Of a stretch of DNA of 64,000 nucleotides, positions 39,061 to 49,931 are shown piece by piece. Positions within the stretch are counted from its first letter, which is position 1. Each line of letters opens with the position of its first letter. This stretch comes from Isoetes taiwanensis (lineage: Eukaryota > Streptophyta > Lycopodiopsida > Isoetales > Isoetaceae). Under the pieces are notes generated by a model. That model searched no databases. It saw nothing but the letters and a program-made list of their open reading frames with translations, and was not told the origin of the DNA. A program made the translations under genes and the position numbers. The DNA is taken from NCBI GenBank assembly GCA_021234155.1, contig JAJEKV010000012.1:3599789-3663788 (forward strand). Direction: 5' to 3'.

Positions 39061-41800
39061 ATTTTAGCGTCCACGGAGGCGGGGAAGGCACATGAGGCGA
39101 CGCAGAGCTGGGCAAAAAGCCAAAAACGCTCTTTCGGTGAGAAGAAATGGATATATGCCAAACATACCAACATCACTTAAAAATGCGTGACAAACCAATG
39201 TTAGCAACTTAACAATCTTCAAATTGGGCGAAAACAAGGCCATTAACCAATATCCCGGTATAGTTAAGATATTTAAAACCTCGACAAGCGTCAAATAATA
39301 ACCATAACCATACAGTACGTGCATCAAATATAACCCCTCCATCTTGTAGCAAGGCCTTTAACAAACCTTCATAGGTTCCTTGGTCCGCAAAAATCAACTT
39401 AAAATACCAAAATAAAGAGTTTGAAATTTATGTTAAAGATTAAAAGGAAACTAGTTCTTCCCATGGACTAAAGCACTTAATCTTGGTTTAGCGTAGTGCT
39501 ATCATTTTGCAATTGGTCTTAAGAATCTATGCCACTAGCAATAAAACCACACCACTCCATGTCTTAGCGATGGCAATATGCGGCAGCGGCTACAACTTGG
39601 AGAAAAAAAATAATTAAATAAATAAATGAAACTCAAATCTCAATGTTCATATATGGGAAACTTATACCTTGGTTGATATATGGGAGGTATGCCCCAAATA
39701 TAGAAAACTAGATATTTATGATAGGACTAAATTTAGGGCTAAGAAAGGCGGAATAGTTAGGTCGAGAAGCGAAGCAAGGCTATGACTACGTGCTTTCACA
39801 GTGGAAAAACAGACCATGACCTTAGGCTTCATTAAGGCTCAAACCACAATACTCATGCCTCGGTTGGGCTATGATTTTGGCTTGCTAAGGTGTTACGCCT
39901 TCGACCCGCGGTTTTTTGGTTCGGCCCGGGCGGGTTAAAGGTGCGGGAATTGCAAAAAGAACCGTGAACCGCGGGTAAAATGGCCCCGATTTACGTAATT
40001 TTATAGCAAGCAAGAAAACCCGGTGCCCAGTAAACTGCGGTCCTTGGGCCCCTTCTAGCGGTCGAGGTGCCATACGGACAAGAATTTGGCCGAGTAACAC
40101 ATGATTGATTTGGAGAAAAGCAAACCACCGTGAAGCGATTGATGTATGAAAAAATTGATTCGAAGATGATCCCAAAAAGCGCGACCTTTGTTGCGAAGCG
40201 GGTAGACACAAAGCATATCCGAGGTCACATATTTATCGAGGGGTTGGGCATAACCACAGGGTAACCATTCCAAGCGACCAAAGGAAGTGAACCTGCGGAA
40301 AACTTTAAGGCGACAAACACATAGAGAGACGCCCAAAGTATTTCAATCTTGGCAGAAACCACCAATCCCTTTAAACTTTCTTATGGCTACGCTTCGCCGG
40401 AATATCGAGAAGGCCACTCTCAACCTTTCACGACTCCAAATGTAGATTGAAACTCTTTCCATTACAAATCAAAAGTTACCTTTTATCGTGTTTTCTATTA
40501 AAATTTGGATATATGGCATTCGGGGTGCACAAATAAAGCTCACGAAAATCATGATACTTCAAGGAATGATCTCTTGCCCTTTAAGCTCTTTCCATGAATC
40601 TCCTCTTTTCGGGATTGATGCCTGTCGCGCAATTTGTGAGCAAGACTTCGATTTGGTTTCAAGCTTTTAGAGAGCATCTACCCGGCAAACAAGCTGATAC
40701 AAATCGAAGCGGGGGTACGACAAGACCTAGAAAACTAAGATAGGAAAAGGATCGTGAACATGGCAAGTAGCGGAAAAGAAAAACTTGTCCCGCGGGGCAT
40801 AAACAAGAAAAGTAAGCAAGGGAAAGGGGAAAAGAAACGAGTCGACAAGAAAAAACGAGAGTCGTGAGGATCGCCCAACACTAGGAAGGAGAAAGAGGCT
40901 CATAGCATCTCCTTTCATGACAAACTTCCGGTCCAAGTACATATTGAGACCGGATAGTAGAAACCATTATGGCGGGGAAAGCCTCGCCCTTTGGGTTTTC
41001 GGCGAAAAACCGACAATAATGGGATCACTAACCTATGCTAGGGTCATAAAATGTAATATAACTTGTACCCTCATGTGGCCAGCCTTGTGGTTGAAATAAA
41101 TATTACAACAAAGTTGAAATTAAACTCATGTTGAGTTGCCTTCCCTATTGAACCGTCTTGAGCCTAGAATCCAAACACCTTGTTCAAGTTCCAAATCACC
41201 ACACCTTTCTGCATACACAAGAAAATGACCCAAAAGCCACGAGGCCATCCAGGGCATGAGGCCTCCAACCCGGCCACCAAGGCTTCCAGCCGGGCACAAG
41301 GGGCCTCCACTAGGCTTACAGGCGCAGCCCAGGCACAAAGGCCTCCATCCCGCCGCGAGGGGCCTGGCGGCCGGGCACTAGGCCTCCACAAAATATTAGC
41401 TTCACAATTAAAAGGTTCTAATTTGGGGAAAAAGCGGGAGGTGGGGCCCAACACTAGGAAGGAGAAAGAAGTGCAGCGAGGCGTAAAGAAGAAAGGGGCC
41501 GGAAAAGAACCTAAATAGAGAGCTGAGAAAATGACAAAATAACTAAAATGCTAACTACCTCAGTATTTCTAGAACCTTGTTTTTCCTTCTATTGATTATG
41601 AAGCGAAGGGAAGCGACATTTCATTGCATATTAATTAAGGAGGAAAAGTATTTAGTTGATCATGCAACATCAAGTACAACTTAGACAACATCATCAAGTT
41701 GGTTGCATTTGTCAATATGAGTATTCATTGCATATTAATTAAGGAGGAAGTATTTAGTTGATCATGCAACATCAAGTACAACAGACAACATCAAGTACAT

Positions 41801-41870
41801 GGCCAATCTCAGACCTGTGACCTCGAGTATGGTGGGTTTAATGGGTTTAATGTTCTACCACTGGATCATG
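41801..41870 (-). mobile_element. tRNA-like (SINE head) segment, copy 2 second site
   Basis: Minus strand: GATCCAGTGGTAGAACATT, a duplicated TTAAACCCA, then CGAGGTCACAGGTCTGAG and ATTGGCC. Same position in the unit as 54502-54570. Confidence 0.5.
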
Positions 41871-42116
41871 CATCTTTTTGTTATGAGCTTTACTGATGCT
41901 AGAAGTTTTGTCAATCGTTGTCTCTTTGTGGGGAGTGTCCATAAGTTTATCAACAAATTTATGGAGACTGAAGTAATGGGTGCCAGTGTTGCTTGGGCAT
42001 AAGTTGAGGAACATTGTGGATGAAAACTTTGTTCATCTCGGACTCCTTTTCATAAATCTATTATAATAGAACCAAGTCCGGCATTCTTTGAGCTATAATA
42101 GGTTTTTGTGTATTGA

Positions 42117-42450
42117 CATCCTTCCTCTTTTCCTTTGTCTTTTGCTCTATCCACGTTTCTTTTCATCATCATTCTCTTCGCACTTTCTTTTTTTTTTCCT
42201 TTTTACTATTTTTTCCTACGTTTTCTTTTTTCCTTCTCTCGTTTTTAACCCCCTTCTCCCTCCCCTTTCATTCCCTTCCCTTTTTCCTTTTCCTTTTTCC
42301 TTTTCCTTTTTTTTCTCATGGACTTTTTCCTTCCTTTTTAGTCTTTCCCTTTCTTTCTAATTTTCCTTTTCTCTTCTTTTTCCTTTTCTCTTTACCTTTT
42401 CCATGTCATTTTTTTTTTTTTTTTTGTTTCATTTTTCCCATCTTTTCATG
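42117..42450 (+). repeat. Pyrimidine tract, left part (copy 2)
   Basis: Almost only C and T on the plus strand, made of TTTTCC, CCTTTTCC and TTTCTTTT words. It continues at 45011-46136 once the LINE between is removed. The 90- and 127-codon frames here are artefacts of CT-rich sequence. Confidence 0.9.
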
Positions 42451-45010
42451 TTTTTGTGATGTGTGCTTGGGACTTTGGCAGAAGTCTTTAGGATAAGCCG
42501 CCCATGACGGACCTCGGGGAACCTGACCTTCCCGTAATCAATGGTTTGATCACACGTCTTGCAGGAACACAAGCGGCTCTCAGCCAAGTCCACGAACCAC
42601 CACTTCGCCCACATGCGGTCCCGAGGGCGTGCAGCGTCTTTCTTAAAACTAAAGCGGTACATTCGCGACACATCAAAGGAAATGTTTTATCTCTGGAGCG
42701 TCACCCGGGACCTTACGGCGAAGGGTTCTTAGAAGCGGTCTGCCCAGGGAACATCACTCCTGCGGCGGTGAGGCAATACTTACAGCGGCTATATCACGAC
42801 CCTCGGGGTGCACATGCGGCATTACCCACTGCAAAGAAGGCCCGATCTTTGGAAATCACCAGTTCGAATATGGAACAAGGCTTCACGGCGTCTTGCCAAT
42901 GGGAAAGCCACAGGACACGGATGGCATGCGGCCGGGGGTTGCTTAAGTGGGGCGGGAGTCCATAATACAGTCTTGTGCCTTGTTCAACAAGGCATTACAG
43001 GGAAAGACTTCCGTCGTGGACCAATAGCGAGTTGTTCCCATCTATAAAGGTGACCCTTGCTTTGCTTGACCAATTCACCAGGAACAATCATGGTCGGTTG
43101 ATGTTTGCAAAATTGCTTCTTGGGATTCTCGGCGGCGGTTATTGGCATTTTGAAGGCGAGAAGCGTGAGAATCACGCCCTCACCCAGGCGGGATTCCGGA
43201 CCGGAACACTCAACCATTGACCACATCTTCACATTCGCGGCTCACGGTTGAAAACGGCCGAGGAACACGCCCGTCGGGATCTATATTGTTGTATTGGATT
43301 TTGCAAAAGGCATTTGACATGCCTCCGGGGAAAAACTATGGGCAAGTGCGGCGGTTTGGGGGTTCTGGTAGATTTTCGCGAGAATGCGATTATGCGAGCT
43401 TTATGAAAGATGCTTTCGAATTAGGTTGCGGTGGAAACAAACCAACCATTTGATAGTAGTATCGAGGGGTTAGCCCGAGGGATGCCCTCTCTCCCCAACA
43501 TTGTTTTCGGGCTTTACATTGATCAATTGGACTGGCTTCTTGCGATAATGGGGCGGCGTGGCTCACCTTCTCTACCGGATCATCAAGCGGTTAATATATC
43601 TTTGATGATGTGGACCTCTAGCTTACACCCGGCGGAGACATGCAGCGACATCTCGATGCTCACGGACACATTTTGTCAAGCGGCCCGTCGCGTCAACAGG
43701 CCAAGAGAAAGGTGGTTTTCATATCATCTTCACAACAGCAGGATCCCCTCCTTCCAGATTCACAGAGGCCGAGAATGTGGAAGTAGCATCCACATACAAA
43801 TATTTGGGGTGGAGTTTCCGTCTATATGCCTTTGGGACATCCATACGGCTACGAGTTACGGCGGGATGGAAAGCACTATATGCAATGCAAAACAATAGTC
43901 ATAGAGGCGGGTTGTATGATTGGACCCATCAGTCACACCTGTTCAAAGTCTTAGTGAAGCCTGTCACTTTTATCACGGGGTTGAAGTATGGGGCCCGATG
44001 GTATCCCTACGCTACTTGGAATGACTTGGAGCAGGTCGCGAGACCTTCTTGAGTAGAAGGGCACTAGGGGGTGAGGATCCACGGTCCCCATATCAAATTC
44101 CTCTGCCCGAGGAAAGCAGTTTTCTTGCCTCTTGGAGGCGGCCCTTGTAAGCCACATTGTCTATTTTAGGAAGGTGGTTAACATGGGCCCGATGCTGCGT
44201 CTCCCCGCCTAAAACATATCATGGCAATGGGGCCTAGCGCCTCAAAAAGTGGCTGGAGGGAAAGAGAGCTCAATGGATGGCTAGATGGAATGTGCGAGAA
44301 CCTGAGGTGCATACATGTGCAAGCGGCCCGGTCATACAGCTTGAGGCAATATCTTGGCAGCTTTGCTTCATCGGCAAGCTTTTGGGATGCCAGCCGCCCC
44401 GGCAGTCAAAACGGCCACACTACGGCATAAATAAATCCCACATTGGAGCGAGGCCCACAATGCTACCTGGCGCACCCACTTGCCCATGAAAGGCCTTGGG
44501 GCCTCATTGCCTCCATTGGCCGCGGGGGCACATCATCTTCGGGTTGGTAGGCGGATGGATTGGTGAGCCGTCGGGGGCGAGCTCTGTCAATGCTGCCAAA
44601 TGGGAGTCATTGAGTTGAATCTCATACCCTTCAAAGTTGCCCAGCATATGATCAAATCGGACGCCAGCTATGTTGAGTTGGTTAGGCCTGGCCAGCTTAT
44701 TGACATGTGACGTGAGCCGCGGCATCCGTACCCAGGATGCTTTAGGATCATACCTTCAGGAGGTCATGGACATGCGAAGTCAGCTATGTCCTCGGGCACG
44801 CACTGAACATGTACATACATTTATTTCATGATGATGTATGCATGCGGTTTGGCGGCATTCTTAATCTTTGCCCGGTTTTCCCTCGAAAACCATGCCAGGC
44901 GGGGTTTTTTTTTGGACCCGATGGCAAGTTTCTTTGCGGCTCATACAGGGTCCATAGGCCCGATTGGTCTCGATTGGGGCGATAAAAAACTATTCTATTC
45001 TATTCTACTA
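42451..45010 (+). mobile_element. LINE copy inserted into the pyrimidine tract of copy 2
   Basis: The uninterrupted tract of copy 3 shows the empty site. Coding-like sequence runs plus strand but is broken by frameshifts. Landmarks in order: a segment before RT with VRQYLQRLYHDPRG (about 42765), KWGGSP (42945), an AQAGFR-like box (about 43190), and KAFD (about 43306-43319) followed by a KLWAKLRRLG-like box. Then come GMPSLPN with FGLYIDQLDWLL (43480-43540) and a damaged catalytic box reading FDD (43601-43609) in place of YADD. TYKYLG (43792-43809), AWKALYAMQN (about 43869), the ATWNDLEQV region (44010-44035) and a Cys/His-containing tail follow. The element ends in GGGGCGATAAAAAAC and a (TATTC)n tail at 44991-45010. 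A single protein is no longer encoded. GC is clearly higher than in the flanks. Confidence 0.85.
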
Positions 45011-46136
45011 TTTCTTCCCTTTCTCCACCCTCTTCCTCTTTATCCCATGCCCTCCGTTTCCTATTTCTCTCTCTTTTTTTCTTGTCACCGTTTTTCCTTT
45101 CCCTCCCCCCTTTCCATCTCCTTTTCCTTTTCCTTCCTTTCTACGCCATTTCCCTTTTTTCTCGTTGCCTTTTTCCCCTTTCCTTTCTCCTTCATTTCCC
45201 TTTCTTTCCCTTTCCCCTTTTCCCATGTTTTTTTCCATTCTTTTTACGCTTTTTTACATTCCCCTTTTTGTCCTTTCTCACCCTCTTCCTCTTTTCTCTT
45301 TTTCCTTTCCCTATTCCCCTCTTTTCTTTTCTCTACATGTTCAATGTTTCTTTTTTCCCTTGCTTTCTTTCCCTTTCCTCACCCTCTTGCCTCTTCCATT
45401 TTTCCGGAGTGCCCTTTCCCTTCCTCTTTCCCATTTTCCTCTCACTTTTCCTGGTGCCCTTTTCCTTCCTTTTCCCTTCTTTTTTGCCTACCTTTTCCTT
45501 TTCCTTTTGCCTTCCTTTTTTGCACCTGTCTCTTTTTTATATGCCCTTTCCTTTCCTTCCTTTTCCATTTCTCTTTCCACTTTTATATTCCCCTACCTTT
45601 TTCCTCTTTTCCTCACCTTTTCGTGCTCTTTTTCCTCCTTTCCCACCTTCTTTTCCCTTTCCCCATTTCCCTTTTTCTTTTCTTTCCCCTTTTCTCATGC
45701 TCTTTTTCCGTTTCTTTTTTTTCTTTTCCTCACCCTTTTCCTCTTCAAATTTTTCCGTGCCCTTCTCTTTTCGTTTTCCTCTCCGTTTTCCTGGTGCCCT
45801 TTTCCTTCCCTTTTTCCCTTTTCCACCTCCTTTTTACGTTTTCCCTTTCCCTTTTTATTTTAGGTACCTTTTTTTTTTGTCTATCCACCATTTTTCTCTT
45901 CCCCTTTTTTTTCCTTTTCTCCTTGCCTTACCCTTTTCCTTCTTTCCTCCCTCCCCTTTTCTTTTTACCTTATTTTTTTCCTTTTCCATGCTATTTTTTC
46001 ATTTTCTTTTTCCTCTTCCCCTTTTCCCCATTTTTTTTCCCTTCCCTTTTCCCTTTCCCTCTTCCCCTTTCTCATGCCTTTTTACCCTTCATTTTTTTCC
46101 TTTCATCCTCCTTTTCCTTTTCCTTTTTTTTTTTTT
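45011..46136 (+). repeat. Pyrimidine tract, right part (copy 2)
   Basis: About 1.1 kb of nearly pure C/T on the plus strand. Three plus-strand frames stay open for hundreds of codons (up to 436) and consist of F, P, S, L and a few other residues. They have no charged or structured domains and follow only from the base composition, so no gene is called. The opposite strand is a long purine run. Confidence 0.9.
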
Positions 46137-46880
46137 AAGAGATCAAAGCGATAACCAATCATAGTGGAGAGTAATGCGATAAATCTTGGCCTTCAGATGC
46201 AATTTTGATAATCAAGAGCCATCTAAATTAGGGTGGTCCAACACTTACGGTAAACTTTTATAATATAGATTCTATGCTATCTAATGTCAAGGACAAAAAG
46301 CCCTTACATTTCATGGATATTATCATTGACATTAAAGAATAGAAGACAACATAGTAAACAAAGTGGATCTTTGATATGTTAAAGATTGCAATGGGTATAA
46401 CCAGGTTGAGGCATTGCCATTTTGCTCCCTCAACATTGGGGGGCCATAGATGGCTACTACTAGATATGTATAACATCCACAAAGCTACATTCAACACGCA
46501 TTATAAGATTTCTACAAAGTCATTTTGTTGCCTAGAAATTGTAGTAGTAAAATCCGAGTTGAACTTGCGCTTTGTCTATATTATCCACCCTTTTTTGTTA
46601 TATTAACCATGTCTCCACATTTCATTTCTGCAACCAACCCAATCCATTTTCAAACTGCCATCTTGCTAGTTATGTTTTCTCTTATTCAATTATGGTTCAT
46701 TAAGATTGGATGATTTGTAGAAAGGGCACCTTTCTACAATCAAAATCAATGTTTCCCTTAGTTGCTACATGTTGTCATATTAGCAACTATTTTTTATACA
46801 ATGACATAATATAGCAATTAGGAAAAGTAATACATAATTTTCTTTTATTTTTATTTTTTGACTTAGATGTGAAAGGATAT

Positions 46881-47636
46881 GATAGAATAGAATGGTTTTT
46901 CCTATGGACCCTAATGAAGAATCGCGGCGGACTTATTACTTGTCCGTGATTAAAAAACCCTCTCAAGGGTTTTTGCGGGAAAACCATGGCATGTAAGAAT
47001 GCCACTGGACTATCCGTTGCGTCCCATTTGTCGACCCTACGAATATGTTGGGAGGCTCTGGACATCTCTCGTTTCGATTATGGTCAATTATAATTGGGGG
47101 CGCCTATGGTTTTAAATTATGAAATATGAGTTCACCTAAAGTCTTGGAAGATGGAATACGAGGGCTCGAACCTCTACCAAAATAATTCAATGTCCTAATA
47201 AAGATGTTTTGATCAATAGAACTGGTGAGCTAATATGATTATTTTTTATTTTAAATTTATATTTTTTTATACCAACCTACTATACAATTGTTTTAGGAAT
47301 ATGATCTATGGTTGTCTATTTAGGAATTCTTATTTTACATCCATATTAAATCCCCCTAGAACCCTTGTTATTGTGCTACATATACATGTTAGGTGTGTGT
47401 CCGAGGACATAGCTGTTTCCGCATATCCATGACCTCGTGAAGGTATGATCCCGACATCCGCACAGAAGCCCATGCACAATATTACATGTAGCGGTTGGCC
47501 GGGCTAACAATTGAAATAAGCGTGTCCAAATTGATGTCGATGTTTTGGGCGGCTTTGAAGGATATGGCATTCATTCTCAATGGCCCCATTTGGCGGCCAT
47601 TGATAAAGCCTATCGACGCGATCAACCCATCTCGCC
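46881..47636 (-). mobile_element. LINE 3' end within array copy 2
   Basis: Counterpart of 33466-34230. The (TATTC)n tail at 46881-46893 (minus) is followed by the LINE 3' region and cut at about 47636 at the same place as in copy 1. It is non-coding. Confidence 0.7.
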
Positions 47637-48868
47637 TATCCTCACGGTCATTCGTCTTCATGATTCCATCCGCCATGTAGGATTTGTAACCCAAATTTTT
47701 TTACGTTAGTTTAGCTTTTGCCCTAATCTAAATGTGACATTATTTTTGCCATATGGAGGTTATAGCTAGGCCAATTCCATAAATGTGCATGTAAGTTAAA
47801 ATTCACAATTGTGAAGTAATAGAGAGTATTTCAACCTTCAAAAGTATCTGATTACCATATCCTCCTACCATCCCAATTTACTTGTACTTGTGGATGTGTA
47901 TTTGTTATGCATTTCATCGGTGTAGGATGTGTCTCACCTTAAAACAATCATCAGTTTGCCATGCTTTATCTATATCCCGCCAACCGGGACCGGTTAAAAA
48001 TAATACGTAACTAAATTGATTTCCTAATATTGTCCCTTTGCTCTGGATTTTCTGGGTTCGTTGCTTACTCGCATAAAAATAGATAACCTATCGAGGGTTT
48101 CTTTGCCGGTTTAGAAGCGGGAAAAGCGGAAGGGGAAGTCAAAACAGTCTTGTGGACTTACATTTTGCATTTTTAGGGCCTTTCTTGTTGGCTTTTGCTT
48201 TTAGTTTAACTTGAAATCCGTTTACTATGAAGTCCTATGAGCTCCAAATTTGTCCTAAAGCGGTCTTAATTAAGGAATGCTAAAATCAACGTGGTTTACA
48301 TAATTTAGATGATAATTTACCACAAGAACCACTTGGATTTGAATATATATGTTCATTATGATGAAAAGCATAGAGAATGGTTAAAGGGAAGGACAATATT
48401 GTGCAAACTCTTCAAGGATTACTCTGCCAATTGGTCTCGGTGGACGCTAAAAACCTATTCTATTCTATTCTATATTTTTGAACTATGGATTGAAGATAAA
48501 GCTTTCATAGCATCATAATTTGACAGATGGGCCTATATTTTTAATTAAGTGTACAAGTCCTTTTGGATAACAAACATTAGTACGGATGTATTTGCAATCA
48601 TGAAGTGATGTTGTTGTTTTGTCATAATCATATCTGCTAGGTTATTGGACAAAGTCGCGATAGGCTGTAATTTTCTTCAAAGATTATAGTCCCTTTTGAG
48701 CTATGGATTGAAAATAAGCTTTTCATAACAGCAATGGCCCATACCATGCAATTATGCTCTTTAAACTGTTTGCATCAACTTAAAGAAGATGCTACGAGTC
48801 TAATTTTCATGCATTTTTATCTAACTATTTCTAGAGCTCACATTTTCTACGGGAGGAACACTTGAAAT

Positions 48869-49150
48869 TTGGAACTTGTTATTCCACATGTAAAAAATAA
48901 TTATGTAGCTACAAAGATGTTTTCTGAAATGTTCCCAGAGTGTCGATTGCAGCTACCTTGCATGAGTATTTTGATGATTTTAAACCAGAATCGATATGAT
49001 GACATGAATCATCTTCCTTCAAAGCCAAAGGTTAGTAGCAATGCACATACATTCAAAGCTAAGGTGAAACCAATTCCAGATCTTCATGAAGTGGGAAACC
49101 AAGACTTTAATTACACATACGATGCATGCATTCAAGATGCTTTATTTTAG
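48869..49150 (+). CDS. 93-codon open frame at end of copy 2, unknown
   Basis: An ATG-to-stop frame with protein-like composition: ELVIPHVKNNYVATKMF, MFPECRLQLPCMSILMI, RYDDMNHLPSKPKVSSN, VKPIPDLHEVGNQDFNY. Part of the frame continues upstream of the ATG. In copy 1 the same region (about 35460-35760) is broken by indels, and in copy 3 it is absent. No family recognised. It may be one exon of a decayed gene carried by the repeat. Confidence 0.25.
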   Translation: MELVIPHVKNNYVATKMFSEMFPECRLQLPCMSILMILNQNRYDDMNHLPSKPKVSSNAHTFKAKVKPIPDLHEVGNQDFNYTYDACIQDALF

Positions 49151-49873
49151 AAGTATCACAATTCCACAAAAATTATGCACGAGACTAAGGTTCTTGGCCA
49201 TCAACATGTCATGAGAATACATCTATCTACTGTTTGTAAAACCAACATTTTGTTTTGCATTGGCATATTTAACTTTAATTTGGGGAAACTCATAGCCTTT
49301 GGCATTGAATGTTATTTATGTTGTGAATGCGATTACCTATGTTCCTGATTGATTTATGGCTCATGCCTTTTTTTTTGGCAATATATTGGAGAAATAAACA
49401 AATCCTTTATTTGTATTTAAGTTTTGTACATATTATATTTACATGCATCTATAATTACTAAAGCAATATCATCCTATGTTGTGTTTAAACAAAATTACAT
49501 TTGTAAGTGAAAAAATAAATATATAAGATCGATTTTTGCAAGGTGATTATAATGAATGAAAAATGATATATAAGATCCCGTTCTTGCCACTTACATGGTG
49601 ATTATAATGGTGCATATATTTGTGGATGCAGAAATGGGTTCTTTAAACGAGCAACCCATTGATGTGTTAGCATCTTGTTTTTTTTCTTGCGGAGGGCGTA
49701 TTTCATTGATCATGGAACATCAAATACAATTCACACAACATCAAGTGCATTGAGTATGTCAATATGAGTCATTGCATATTACTCCTTTTTTATTTTATTC
49801 TTTTATTGAAGGAGGATATATTTACGTTGATCATGCAACATCAAGTACAACTTGGACAATATCAAAGTACATT

Positions 49874-49931
49874 GGCCAATCTCGAACCCGTGACCTCGAG
49901 TATGGTGAGTTTAATGTTCTACCTTTGGATC
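49874..49931 (-). mobile_element. tRNA-like (SINE head) segment, copy 3 first site
   Basis: Minus strand: GATCCAAAGGTAGAAC, then ATTAAACTCACCATACTCG and AGGTCACGGGTTCGAGATT. The B-box GGTTCGAGATT (about 49879-49889) is perfect in this copy. Confidence 0.55.

Larger units (their letters stand above)
35971..49361 (+). repeat. Tandem array copy 2 (about 13.4 kb)
   Basis: The copy begins at the same CATGCC landmark as copies 1 and 3, directly after the shared end segment (GATTTATGGCT). It lacks the 4.8-kb and GATC-rich blocks of copy 1. It carries the pyrimidine tract, split by a 2.56-kb LINE. Compared with copies 1 and 3, many short GC-rich substitutions (CGGG, GCGG) interrupt AT-rich words, especially at 39880-40400. 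Those may be consensus errors. Confidence 0.85.

Noticed and set aside
44828-46138. 436-codon open frame, with 299- and 360-codon frames overlapping it in other phases
   Set aside because: Rejected as a gene: the DNA is a pyrimidine tract, so stops are rare in all three plus-strand frames, and the products are F/P/S/L low complexity.
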